Assembly: GCF_023715615.1 (NCBI RefSeq)
Contig: NZ_JAMBOM010000002.1
Coordinates: 1-64,000 of the forward strand
Source of the DNA: Sporosarcina aquimarina
GTDB lineage: Bacteria; Bacillota; Bacilli; Bacillales_A; Planococcaceae
Length of the DNA: 64,000 nucleotides
Direction: 5' to 3'
Part shown: piece by piece, positions 1 through 9,400 of the stretch
How the letters are laid out: the number at the start of each line of letters is the position of its first letter
How positions within the stretch are numbered: the stretch's first letter is position 1
Position numbers and translations under genes: made by a program
Notes under the pieces: model-generated
What the model saw: the letters and a program-made list of their open reading frames with translations, nothing else
Told to the model about the DNA's origin: nothing
The model's database searches: none

Positions 1-10
1 ATTCATGATG

Positions 11-85
11 AGTCCTCCTTGGTATGCAAATTAGGGGTCAATTCGTGCAGATTTGACACCCCGCATCATACCAAGAGGGCTTTTT
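11..85 (+). terminator. Two-tier hairpin with T-run
   Basis: The arms at 11-26 and 67-81 pair over about 15 bases, and inner arms at 34-41 and 52-62 pair again. The second outer arm runs into TTTTT at 81-85. It reads as a factor-independent terminator of a gene lying left of the window. Confidence 0.55.
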
Positions 86-159
86 CTATTCAAGTCCCCG
101 AAAAAGCTTCTAACAGGAATGCTCCTATAGAGATAATATTCCATTTTGTTATTTAATTC

Positions 160-189
160 TTGGGTAAGTTCTAGTACGATGGTTATAAT
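160..189 (+). promoter_or_regulatory. Sigma-A-type promoter of the PBP gene
   Basis: A TTGGGT -35-like box at 160-165 lies 18 bases from a perfect TATAAT at 184-189. The PBP start codon follows about 50 bases later. The -35 box is weak, so this is a prediction. Confidence 0.45.
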
Positions 190-238
190 AAATAAATAGA
201 CAAATCAACTACTACAGATAGAGTGAGGGGGCCATTTT

Positions 239-2260
239 TTGAAAAAACTGTTGTGTTCCATTTCAATATTATTTCTTGCAATTCTCCTGACAGGATGCAA
301 AGAGAAAGAAACGCCTGGAGATCGCATGCAAACTTACGTCAGTAATTGGAATGAAAGTAAATTCTCCGAGATGTATAAAGATTTTTTAAATACAGATACG
401 AAAAAAATGTTCGATGCTAATGAATTTGTGGATCGACAAGAGAAATTAGCAGAAGATTTAGGGATCAAAAACCTGAAAATCACGTACAAAAAACCTAAGG
501 AAGAAACAAAGTGGGACGAGGAAAAGCCAGCTGCCTTCCCAATTCAAATATCAATGGATACCATAGCCGGTCCTATTAAATTCGAAAAGGAACTAACGTG
601 GCACTTCGAAACTCATGGGGATACAGAAAATTGGTTTGCTGAGTGGGACCCATCTTTCATTCTTCCGAAACTAACGGAAAAAGATAAAATTCAAATCTCT
701 ACGATGTCAGCAAAACGCGGAAAAATATTTGACCGGAATGGAAATCCTCTTGCCGTGAATGGAACAGGTTATGAAGCAGGAATTGTTCCAGGTAAGTTTA
801 CAGACGAAACAAAAAAAAGCGAGCTGGCTAAACTTCTGAATACAACTGTCAAGTTTATCGATAAGCAAGTTAATCAAAGTTGGGTACAACCTGACTATTT
901 TGTACCGATTGCCCCTGTTTCCAAAAACAATCAAGCATTGTTGGATAAACTCATTACCATCCCTGGAGTCACCTATCAAGAGACAGAAATGCGAGAATAT
1001 CCGTATGGTGAATCTGCTGCCCATTTAACAGGATATATCGGGAAAATCACCGCTGAATTATTGGAAAAGCACAAAGATGAAGGCTATAAAGAAACGGATT
1101 TAATCGGTAGACAAGGTCTTGAACGGATCTTGGAAGATCGGTTGAGAGGAAAAGACGGCGTCGGGATTTATATAAAAAGTCCAGAATCGGGTGCAACATT
1201 GCAAAAAGTAGTAGAGACCGAAGCTGTAAATGGAGAGAATATTTCATTAACGATTGACGCAGAGTTACAGAAAAAGATTTTTACGTCTATGAAAGGTGAA
1301 CCAGGCGCAAGTGCAGCAGTGGATCCACAGACAGGCGAAACGCTAGCACTTGTCAGCTCCCCTAGTTTCGAACCTACAGAATTCATGTTGGGAGTTAGCG
1401 GAGAGCGCTATAAAAAACTATCTGAAGACCCACTGAAACCTCTGTTTAACCGGTTTGCAGCGGCTTACGCACCTGGTTCATCCTTAAAACCCATAACAGC
1501 GGTAATTGGAATGGAAAAAGGAACATTAAAACCAGAAAAGGGTCTATCAATTTCAGGACAAACATGGCAAAAGGATTCATCTTGGGGAGCTTATCGGGTT
1601 TCACGTCTCCACCCGGAAGCACCGAATCCTCTGAACTTAAAAAATGCGCTTATCTATTCCGATAACATTTACTTTGCGCAACAGGCGCTAGCAATTGGCA
1701 AGGAAGATTTCATATCTGGTTTAACAAAATTCGGATTTGGTGAAGAGATTCCTTTCATGCTCAACATCTCCCCTTCTCAGATTTCGAATGATGGGACGAT
1801 TGCTTCAGAAGGTCAACTCGCCGATACTTCCTTCGGACAAGGCCAAATGTTAGCAAATATTTTACATCTCGCAACGATTTATGAACCTATATTAACGAAT
1901 GGCATTATGTATAAGCCGACGTTATTGCTAGATGATAGAACCCAGCAAGTATGGAAAGAGGGAATTATCAGCAAAGACACCGCAGAAGTACTAAAAAATG
2001 ATTTACGAAGTATCGTAGTGGATGGCTTTGCCCAAGCCGCCAATATTCCAGACATCCCGATTTCAGGGAAAACAGGGACTGCAGAGTTGAAGACTTCTGC
2101 AGAAGGCCGGGGAGAAGAAAATGGCTTTTTTGTTAGTTACAATACGAACAATCCAGCATTTATCCTTGCGATGATGATTGAAAATGTAGAAGATAATGGT
2201 GGAAGCGGATATGTCGCTGAGTTTGCAGCAGAAGTGTATAAAGCGAACAACAAAAAATAA
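239..2260 (+). CDS. pbpC: Class B penicillin-binding protein, PBP3/PbpC-like lipoprotein
   Basis: A peptidoglycan transpeptidase held on the outer face of the membrane. The 673-residue protein starts with TTG behind the purine run GTGAGGGGG. It has a lipoprotein signal with lipobox LTGC (Cys20). An NTF2-like MecA_N domain covers roughly residues 25-140, then a PBP dimer domain, then the transpeptidase domain. The three active-site motifs are present: SSLK at 414-417, SDN at 474-476 and KTG at 611-613. Length and domain order match B. subtilis PbpC and the low-affinity MecA/PBP3 type. It stands alone between a promoter and a hairpin. Family assignment is firm; the exact role in septal or side-wall synthesis, and any beta-lactam tolerance, cannot be read from sequence. 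Confidence 0.9.
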   Translation: MKKLLCSISILFLAILLTGCKEKETPGDRMQTYVSNWNESKFSEMYKDFLNTDTKKMFDANEFVDRQEKLAEDLGIKNLKITYKKPKEETKWDEEKPAAFPIQISMDTIAGPIKFEKELTWHFETHGDTENWFAEWDPSFILPKLTEKDKIQISTMSAKRGKIFDRNGNPLAVNGTGYEAGIVPGKFTDETKKSELAKLLNTTVKFIDKQVNQSWVQPDYFVPIAPVSKNNQALLDKLITIPGVTYQETEMREYPYGESAAHLTGYIGKITAELLEKHKDEGYKETDLIGRQGLERILEDRLRGKDGVGIYIKSPESGATLQKVVETEAVNGENISLTIDAELQKKIFTSMKGEPGASAAVDPQTGETLALVSSPSFEPTEFMLGVSGERYKKLSEDPLKPLFNRFAAAYAPGSSLKPITAVIGMEKGTLKPEKGLSISGQTWQKDSSWGAYRVSRLHPEAPNPLNLKNALIYSDNIYFAQQALAIGKEDFISGLTKFGFGEEIPFMLNISPSQISNDGTIASEGQLADTSFGQGQMLANILHLATIYEPILTNGIMYKPTLLLDDRTQQVWKEGIISKDTAEVLKNDLRSIVVDGFAQAANIPDIPISGKTGTAELKTSAEGRGEENGFFVSYNTNNPAFILAMMIENVEDNGGSGYVAEFAAEVYKANNKK

Positions 2261-2270
2261 GTAAAAATAA

Positions 2271-2323
2271 AAGCAGGACTGTACTGTAGGTCATAAACAC
2301 GACGTATCGGAACAGCCCTGCTT
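2271..2323. terminator. Hairpin between converging genes
   Basis: Arms at 2271-2281 and 2313-2323 (AAGCAGGACTG against CAGCCCTGCTT) pair with one mismatch around a 31-base loop. On the minus strand the stem is followed by a T-rich run, so it can end transcription coming from the PspC gene as well as from the PBP gene. Confidence 0.45.
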
Positions 2324-2450
2324 ATATTCTTTAACCATACAGTAGCCATAGATCGTTTTTTTGGCTTCCAAATGATTAATACAATCGTCAAAACGAAAAT
2401 CATGAATAATAGATAGAGTTTGAACTCCGCATCTAATTTCAGTCTTAAAT

Positions 2451-2648
2451 CTAATACTTAGAGTATAACCGTCTTGGACCGTCAGGCAACATGTTTGCCA
2501 GTAAAATATATACAATTAACGAGACAGGCGTCATAATAAAAACTAGTCTTACGAGAAATGAAGAAATGCCAAAGAATTCTGCGATGCCGCCACAAACACC
2601 TTGTAATGAAGAATCAGTTGATGACTTCGTTAGTCGTTTTGTATTCAC
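2451..2648 (-). CDS. PspC-domain small membrane protein
   Basis: A 65-residue protein that is almost entirely a PspC domain: the GVCGGIAEFFGI-type signature is followed by one hydrophobic segment and the short tail LPDGPRR. PspC proteins are small membrane proteins tied to envelope stress; in Bacillales stand-alone copies are common and their role is poorly known. The GTG start at 2648 is chosen because GGAGG sits 7 bases upstream; the frame opens two codons earlier. It faces the PBP gene. No partner (PspA/LiaH) is seen next to it. Confidence 0.8.
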   Translation of the reverse strand: MNTKRLTKSSTDSSLQGVCGGIAEFFGISSFLVRLVFIMTPVSLIVYILLANMLPDGPRRLYSKY

Positions 2649-2792
2649 TTCCACACCTCCAACTTATTTTTTCTTCAATCTATTTCTTTCCTGTAGATCA
2701 CATAAAATTATCAGTATAATTGACCAGAATTATCCAGCACTTTATACCTAACACAAACACTTACATGAATCCTTAAAGAAAAGAGGCAGTGC

Positions 2793-2981
2793 ATGAAAAA
2801 AGTTCAAAAACAGATAGTTATCGGTTCTATATGCTTCACAGGAATCGTAATTGCCAATAGTGTGCAAGCAATTTTTTCTCCCTACACATTTGTAAGGTTT
2901 CTAAATATATTGGTTATTATTTTAATATCAGGAGCTCTAGGAGCTTTCATGCGAGAATACTACATACAAAAGAACGAGTAG
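2793..2981 (+). CDS. Small two-helix membrane protein, unknown
   Basis: A 62-residue ORF with a basic start (MKKVQKQ), a hydrophobic stretch at about 9-27 and a second at about 37-54. A GAGG site precedes the ATG. I do not recognise the family. Nothing next to it suggests a role beyond being one of two small membrane proteins in a row. Confidence 0.5.
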   Translation: MKKVQKQIVIGSICFTGIVIANSVQAIFSPYTFVRFLNILVIILISGALGAFMREYYIQKNE

Positions 2982-3091
2982 CTTGCAAATAATCCGTTTA
3001 TTCCTAATTGTTAATACTGTTAAATTCTAGTATACTACACTTAATCGTTCATTGGAATTGACTAAATCACCTTTCATAAGGAGGTCAATAT

Positions 3092-3316
3092 ATGAAAAAC
3101 GGCAAAGAACATGGTTTCTTCTATTGGAGTCTGTCGTATCACAAAAAGTTTGTTCGAACAGTTTGGATGATACCAATTGCCCTAATCCTTATTATTATCC
3201 TTCTCAATTCACCAGGGTTTTCATTACTCTTTAAAACGGTTGCAATTTGGGTGTTAACTGCCACATTAGTTCTCCAGCTCGTATACAACTACTTTAGATG
3301 GAAACAGGAAATGTGA
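3092..3316 (+). CDS. Small membrane protein, unknown
   Basis: A 74-residue ORF with a strong ribosome site (AAGGAGG) and an ATG start. It has a hydrophilic, aromatic-rich N-terminus and two predicted helices at about 22-40 and 46-66, ending in basic residues. I cannot name a family. It directly precedes the broken alcohol dehydrogenase. Confidence 0.55.
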   Translation: MKNGKEHGFFYWSLSYHKKFVRTVWMIPIALILIIILLNSPGFSLLFKTVAIWVLTATLVLQLVYNYFRWKQEM

Positions 3317-3405
3317 TTTTACCAAAGCTGGTACTACAACAGCCTTGGTTGTTTTTATGTAGGAACTTGCTTCATAAAAAACAGTCGAAAGAAAGGAGTT
3401 CCCCC

Positions 3406-3701
3406 GTGTACTCTCTTTACTGCAGAACCTATCAATTCTCCTACAAAACAGTTGCGCAATTTCTTCCTTGGCGGCACCCTCTTTTGTTAGAAGGCGAAAA
3501 CAGTTTGGCAGAATTACCAACCTTATTACAACGTCAATCGATTGGAAATGTACTCATTGTTACTGATGAAGGCATTTCCCAGCTTGGATTAATGGATCCT
3601 TGGATCGTGCATATAAAGAAGCGAATCCCCTTTACCCAGTCCCTCGAATGTTGAACAAAAAAGACTTAGAAACGCTTTATATATTGATAAAACAACAGTA
3701 A
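3406..3701 (+). pseudogene. Iron-containing alcohol dehydrogenase, internally deleted
   Basis: From a GTG at 3406 behind GAAAGGAG the frame encodes about 65 residues that look like the N-terminus of a group III iron alcohol dehydrogenase (start VYSLYCRTYQF, then NVLIVTDEGI). The frame then jumps. From about 3600 to the stop at 3699-3701 a different frame gives AYKEANPLYPVPR and KKDLETLYILI, which look like the C-terminus of the same family. Nearly the whole NAD- and iron-binding core, about 300 residues, is missing. The junction lies near a repeated GGATC at 3594-3606, which suggests deletion by short homology. The reading frame itself stops at 3654. Confidence 0.75.
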
Positions 3702-3718
3702 TACTGTGAGGAAAAAAC

Positions 3719-3754
3719 GCCTAATTCCTCGGCATCACAAAAGAGGAATTAGGC
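3719..3754. terminator. Perfect 12-bp stem terminator
   Basis: GCCTAATTCCTC at 3719-3730 pairs perfectly with 3743-3754 over a 12-base loop. An A-run lies to its left and a T-rich stretch to its right, so it can act on either strand. It lies between the adh remnant and the msrA remnant. Confidence 0.7.
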
Positions 3755-3852
3755 TTATGGTTTTGATTTCTGCCAATCACATTTGATTGAGAAACATGCA
3801 AACTTATGGATACATGACAGTAGAACACTTCCATACTGACAGCAATTTATAC

Positions 3853-4332
3853 CTATCTGGTCCGCCTGTATTTGGATAATAGTTCTTGTGAAATATGACA
3901 ATAATCATTTGGACATCTATCTAACCTGTCTTGATGTTCATCTGCACTTTTTACATAGTTTGTAAGAGGCAACACTTCAACAACGATATGATCAAAATCA
4001 CCTCTTCCACTAAGAAACGCTTTCGCTTCTTCAAGGTGTTCAGAGACCTCACTATATACACCTGTTCTGTACTTTTCACCAACGTCCTCACCCTGCTTAT
4101 TCAAACTATATGGATCAATAATTTCAAATAAGTAGCCCATTAATTCTCTGATTGTTACAACGGTCGGATCAAATTCTGTTTTTACACATTCAGCATACCC
4201 GTCATAATCACCCACAAGTGTACAACTGTCTCCATTGGCTCTTCCTGCTTCTGTAAACTCAACGCCAGGTTACGTTTTAACAAAAGCTTGCACTCCCCAT
4301 AAACATCCACCTGCAATATAGACTACTTCCAA
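3853..4332 (-). pseudogene. msrA: Peptide methionine sulfoxide reductase MsrA with in-frame stop
   Basis: MsrA reduces S-methionine sulfoxide in proteins. Read from a TTG at 4332, behind AAAGGAG with 9 bases spacing, the frame gives the family signature GGCLWG with the catalytic cysteine at codon 10, then a TAA at codon 21 (4270-4272), then 139 more codons with strong MsrA features such as YDGYAECVKTEFDP and GEKYRTGVYSE. The downstream ORF could start at an internal Met at 4215, but that product would lack the catalytic cysteine. So the gene is inactive unless the stop is a sequencing error. TAA rules out selenocysteine, which uses TGA. Confidence 0.8.
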
Positions 4333-4473
4333 AATGACATTCTCCTTTGTTTATTAAAATCTATCCATCTAACAGATTAAGAACTGTAATTCCTAAGTCA
4401 ACTAAACATTAAAATCATGACACACCTTATTATTCTACAAAAAACACCTAACACCCCTTAATCTAAGCTTATT

Positions 4474-4517
4474 AAAAGGTACTTACCTCACATCACAAAA
4501 TGAGATAAGTACCTTTT
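4474..4517 (-). terminator. Terminator of pepF
   Basis: A 17-base stem (4474-4490 with 4501-4517) with one mismatch, six bases beyond the pepF stop codon. The arm itself carries the AAAAGG/CCTTTT end typical of a minus-strand terminator here. Confidence 0.7.
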
Positions 4518-4522
4518 AAATT

Positions 4523-6331
4523 TTATTTCTGTAATTTATTTGTCAATTCAACAAATTCTTCTACATCTTTTCCGACAAGCTCAATCCCCGCAGCCCAGAA
4601 GTCTTTCTTAGTTAAATCTACATCTAGATGTTTCTTTGCTAAATCTTCGACTCTCATGGAACCTGTATCTCTTAGTAAGGCAATATACTTCTCTTCAAAG
4701 CCCTCAGGGTTTTTTAAGTATTCTGCGTAGATACCAAGGCTGAATAAATACCCAAATGTATACGGGAAATTATAAAACGGGACACTATCAATAAAGAAGT
4801 GTAACTTGGCTGCCCAGAAATGCGGGTGATAAGAAGATAGGCTATCCCCAAATGCTTCTTTTTGTGCGTCCACCATTAATTCGTTCAAGCATTTTTCTGA
4901 AACAATTCCCTTAGCACGCTCCGTGTAAAAACTATCTTCAAATAAGAAACGAGCACGAATATTTAAGAACATCGCTGTTGCGCCTTCTAATTTATTCGCC
5001 AAAAGAGATACTTTTTCTTCATCCGTCGCAGCATTTTTTACAGTTGCATCCGCAATAATGGTTTCAGCAAATGTACTAGCAGTTTCCGCTACGTTCATGG
5101 CATATCCTTGATTTAGTTCCGGCAAATCTTTCATGACGTGACTGTGGAAAGCATGTCCTAATTCATGTGCTAATGTACTCGTATCACTCGGTGAACCTGT
5201 AAAGGTCATGAAAATACGAGACTCTTCAAATTCAGGTAAACTCGTGCAATACCCTCCTGGCCGTTTATTCGAACGATCTTCCGCTTCAACCCAGCGGTTT
5301 TCAAGCGCATGTTTTGTAAACTCAGTCAGTTTTGGTCCAAATGAAGTGAAATGCTCAATTATAAAATCACATGCCTCATCATAGGTAAAACGCGTTGGTT
5401 TTGTTTCTCCTAATGCAACGGGTGCATCCACGTCTTGCCAGCCCAACTTATCCATTCCTAACAAATTCGCTTTTTGTGCTAAGTAATCAAGAAACGTTTG
5501 TTTCTGCGCGTCAACTGCTGACCACATGGCTGTTAACGTTTCTTCCGTCATCCGGTTATATTCAAGCGGTACTTCTAAATGACCTCCCCGTCCATGTGCA
5601 TCTTGCAATGTTAAGCGATAGCCTGCTAAATGGTTGAGAATGTCTGCAAAAATAATTCCATTTTTAGACCAGACTTTTTCCCAGTCTTCAAAAAGCTCAG
5701 CCCGCACATCTGAATCAGGATCAGCATACATTTTGTTCATCGCTTGCCCAATGGATAAGTCAGTTGATTTACCGTCTTTATCTGTAAAGGGAACAGTCAT
5801 TGTAGAGCCTACTGTATCGTACAAATCGCTCCATGCTGCGATCCCGTCTTTATTTAATTTAGCAATCAGTTTCTCTTCATCTTCTGACAATAGACGTTTG
5901 CCTTGTTCACGTATCTCATCTAGTGAGAAACTAATTTCTTTTAAGGCTCCATCCTTCAAGAGTTTACTCCATTGATCATCTGAGATTGCTACTAGTTTTT
6001 TAGTGAAGATTGTTGATAGTTGCTGAATTTCGCTTACAAGTTCCATTATTTGACCCTTAACAACACTTGCATGTTCATCGTCCATAAAAGCATCATGCCA
6101 CATATTAATGAATGTCCCAACCTGGCCTAATCCTTTGCCGATTACCTCTTGTTGTTTCAATATTTCTAGCAAAGTAGAAGCATCGTAACCTGAATCGCTA
6201 TTCCACGCTTTCAACAGTTCCGCATAATGAACAATATCTTCTTTAACAGATGCAAGTTTCGTTTGTACTTCTTCCGATTTGGTTCCGCCTTTAAATATAC
6301 TCTCTAAATCCCAAGTAGCATTATATTTCAA
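4523..6331 (-). CDS. pepF: Oligoendopeptidase F, M3B family zinc metallopeptidase
   Basis: A cytoplasmic zinc peptidase that cuts peptides of roughly 7-17 residues. The 602-residue length is standard for the family. The zinc motif HELGH is at residues 389-393 in the context TLAHELGHAFHSH, and the C-terminal half carries the usual SFYNFPYTFGYLFS-like pocket region. No signal peptide is seen. It is transcribed alone, with a stem-loop after it. A perfect-consensus cre site lies 28 bases upstream of the start codon, so carbon catabolite control by CcpA is likely. In B. subtilis PepF affects sporulation signalling when overproduced; its normal job is peptide turnover. Confidence 0.93.
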   Translation of the reverse strand: MKYNATWDLESIFKGGTKSEEVQTKLASVKEDIVHYAELLKAWNSDSGYDASTLLEILKQQEVIGKGLGQVGTFINMWHDAFMDDEHASVVKGQIMELVSEIQQLSTIFTKKLVAISDDQWSKLLKDGALKEISFSLDEIREQGKRLLSEDEEKLIAKLNKDGIAAWSDLYDTVGSTMTVPFTDKDGKSTDLSIGQAMNKMYADPDSDVRAELFEDWEKVWSKNGIIFADILNHLAGYRLTLQDAHGRGGHLEVPLEYNRMTEETLTAMWSAVDAQKQTFLDYLAQKANLLGMDKLGWQDVDAPVALGETKPTRFTYDEACDFIIEHFTSFGPKLTEFTKHALENRWVEAEDRSNKRPGGYCTSLPEFEESRIFMTFTGSPSDTSTLAHELGHAFHSHVMKDLPELNQGYAMNVAETASTFAETIIADATVKNAATDEEKVSLLANKLEGATAMFLNIRARFLFEDSFYTERAKGIVSEKCLNELMVDAQKEAFGDSLSSYHPHFWAAKLHFFIDSVPFYNFPYTFGYLFSLGIYAEYLKNPEGFEEKYIALLRDTGSMRVEDLAKKHLDVDLTKKDFWAAGIELVGKDVEEFVELTNKLQK

Positions 6332-6358
6332 TTTAATTCACTCCCCTTATAGATCTAT

Positions 6359-6372
6359 TGTAAACGTTATCA
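6359..6372. promoter_or_regulatory. Candidate cre (CcpA) site of pepF
   Basis: TGTAAACGTTATCA matches the cre consensus TGNAANCGNWNNCA at every defined position. It lies just upstream of pepF, where bound CcpA would block transcription. Confidence 0.5.
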
Positions 6373-6416
6373 ATGAATTTAGAAAGATTCGGTAACCGAG
6401 TCATTTCCAATAAAAA

Positions 6417-6453
6417 AACAAGTAACTCGCCTTTATGGGCAAGCTACCTGTTT
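6417..6453 (-). terminator. Terminator of swrC
   Basis: A 15-base stem with a few G-U pairs (6417-6431 with 6437-6453), followed on the minus strand by a run of seven T. It lies about 40 bases after the swrC stop. Confidence 0.65.
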
Positions 6454-6495
6454 GCAGTTAGAGGTTGATGGAACCAAAGCATTTAGCTCAAAAAG

Positions 6496-9400
6496 TTATC
6501 GTTTCACTTTTTTCTTGCGTGGTTTCATGAACGTCTCATAGACAATCGGAACAATTACAAGTGTCAATAGCGTAGAACTGATCAGACCCCCGATAACCGT
6601 AACACCGAGACCTTTAGAAATCAGTCCGCCACCGCCACCTTCTACACCGAGTGCCAATGGTATGAGCGCACCGATAGTAGCAAGTGCTGTCATCAAGATT
6701 GGACGTAGACGAGTAGAACCTGCTTCCAAAAGGGCTTCTCGTGTAGAAAGTCCTTCCTTCTCTTGATGAATCACGCGGTCAATTAAAACAATCGCGTTCG
6801 TAACAACAATACCGATCAGCATTAAGGCACCAATCATTGCAGATACATTTATCGGCTCACCGGCAATCCAAAGTGCCACTAAACTACCGATAATTGTGAA
6901 TGGTAGTGAGAACAAAATAGCGAGTGGCGCTAATGCTCCACCAAATGTTACTACAAGTACAAAGTAGACGATCGCTACTGCAGCTAGCATGGCGATTCCT
7001 AATTGTGAGAAAGACTCATTGATCTGCTCTGTCACACCACCGAAGTCCACTTTCACTCCACTTGGTAAATCCAAGTCACTGATTTTCTTTTCTACAGAGC
7101 TTGAAATCGCAGCAACATCTTTACTCTTCACATCAGCAGTCAGTGAAGCATACATTTTGCCATCTCTGCGCTGGATTGTATCTGGCGTTTTGCCTTCTTC
7201 AACTTCCATCACATCACCCAATTTAACTGGGATGCCTAACGGTGATTGAATGACTTTGTTCTTCAACTCATCTATATTTTTATACTGATCTTCTGTGACT
7301 TCGATATAGACATTTAACTCTTTTCCATCTTGTTTTACCGTTGTGACTGCAGATGCTTCACCAGGAGACATGAGATTCATGCCTACTTGTGCTGCTGTTA
7401 ACCCTAGGCTACTCAATTTCTCTTGATTTGCGACTAGCGTGTATTGGTCATATGCTTCTGAAAGGCTAGACTCGACTTTTTCCAAATTCTTATTGTCTTC
7501 TAAAATAGGCAAGACCTGATCTGTTGCTTTCTCGATATCTTCCTTATTATCTCCATAGACAAATAATTGTAAGCCACTACCGCCCATGCCGCCAAAGTCC
7601 ATACTCTTCCATTCACCTTGTTCGGATTTCTCGTTAAGGGTGTCAATGACCTTTGACGTTTCTTCACTGAAATTTTTGAAATCCTTATCGTATTCAATGA
7701 AAAATAATGCAGAATTACTTCCGCCCATTCCCATCATCGCATCCATCGGGCTACCGCCACCTAGTGAATACTGATATGTCGTAATCCCCTCATGGGTACT
7801 TAGATATTTCTCAGCTTCCAGTGCGATTTCTTCTGAATCTTCTCTTGTTTGACCCGCGTCCGGACTATAAGTAGCCACAATCATTTTTTCTTCTTCGTCA
7901 GGCAAGAAGCTGACACCAATTAATGGCACTAAGAAGAAACTTAACACGAGGATCACTACAGATCCCCCGAAGGTAATCAGTTTATGATTCAATGTCCATT
8001 CCAAGATACGACCATATGCATTAGCTAGCTTTCCTGGCTTTTCTTCTTTTGTGCGATTTTCTTTTGTTCCAACCTGACTCAGTTGCTTTTTATACAATGA
8101 ATGAGCAAGCATTGGAACAATGGTCACAGCAACAATCAAAGAAGCTGCTAGGGCGAATGCTACCGCCAATGCAAATGGTAAGAACATCTCACCAACTAGG
8201 CCGCCAACTAAACCAATTGGCAAGAATACAGCGATTGTTACAATCGTAGATGAAAAAATAGGGATAAACATCTGACGTGTTGCTTCACGTATTAACTCTT
8301 TTCCACGTAATTGCTCTCCTGGCAATGCCATACGTCTATAAATATTCTCCATAACGACAATCGAGTCATCGATTACACGGCCTATGGCAACTGTCAATGC
8401 ACCTAGCGTTAAAAGATTTAAAGTGATATCCATTTGATGCAGGAGGAAGATTGCCATAAGTAATGACAATGGAATTGAAACGATGGAAATGAGTGTCGTT
8501 TTAATACTTCTCAAGAACAACAAGATGATCAAGACCGCAAATATGATCCCAAACAATGCTTTACTAAGCATAGTACTGACTGCTTCCTCAATCGGTTCCC
8601 CTTGATCCAACGTAGTAATAACTTTTAAATCCAAGTCTTTTTCAATAGTAGAAATTTCATCTTTTACACTGTTTACAACTTCAACAGTATTGCCGTCAGC
8701 TGCTTTTACTATTTGAATACCGATGGAGTCTTCTCCATTCGTTCTTGAAATCGATTCAGCCTCACTCACGACCTTGATTTCAGCTAAATCTCCTAACTTG
8801 ACAGAAGGAATCTCCATTGGTGGTTGTGTTTGTGCCTGTGAATTTCCTTGCTCTGCTTGTGGGTTCCCTTGTTGGGCTTGATCCATCTGTCCTGCTTGAG
8901 CAGGAACGGCAGGAATTTCCAACTTTTTCAAATCGTCTACACTGGCAATATTTCCATCAATGACTAGGTTTTTCACCTTGCCATCAAAATTTGTTAAACC
9001 TAATGGGAATGTAATATCCGATCCTTGAATGATTTGCTGGATCGTATCCTGTGACAATCCGTATTTCTTTAACTGTTCTTCATCAAAATCTATTGTTACT
9101 TTTTTCAATTGTTGTCCGGTAATTTGAACATCTGCCACACCCTCTATGCCTTCTAGAGCAGGCAGCACATCATTTTCCACTACAGTGGTCATAGCTTCCG
9201 CAGTTCGTTTGTTATCACTAACACTTAATGTCATAACTGGTAGCGCATCAAAACTTAATCGTGAGACTTCTGGGTCCTTCACGCCTTCTGGTAACGAAAG
9301 TTTCGACAAGGCTTCTTTTATTTCCTCGGTTGCCTTATCCATATCAGTTTTGAACCCAAATTGAACTTGAATAGATGATGCGTTAGCTAAAGAAGAAGAG

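Noticed and set aside
2137-2403. Minus-strand hydrophobic frame MIFVLTIVLIIWKPKK just after the PspC gene
   Set aside because: It recalls the first helix of a large ion transporter, but it then runs through the hairpin into the PBP gene's 3' end, with no good start site; at most a short remnant.
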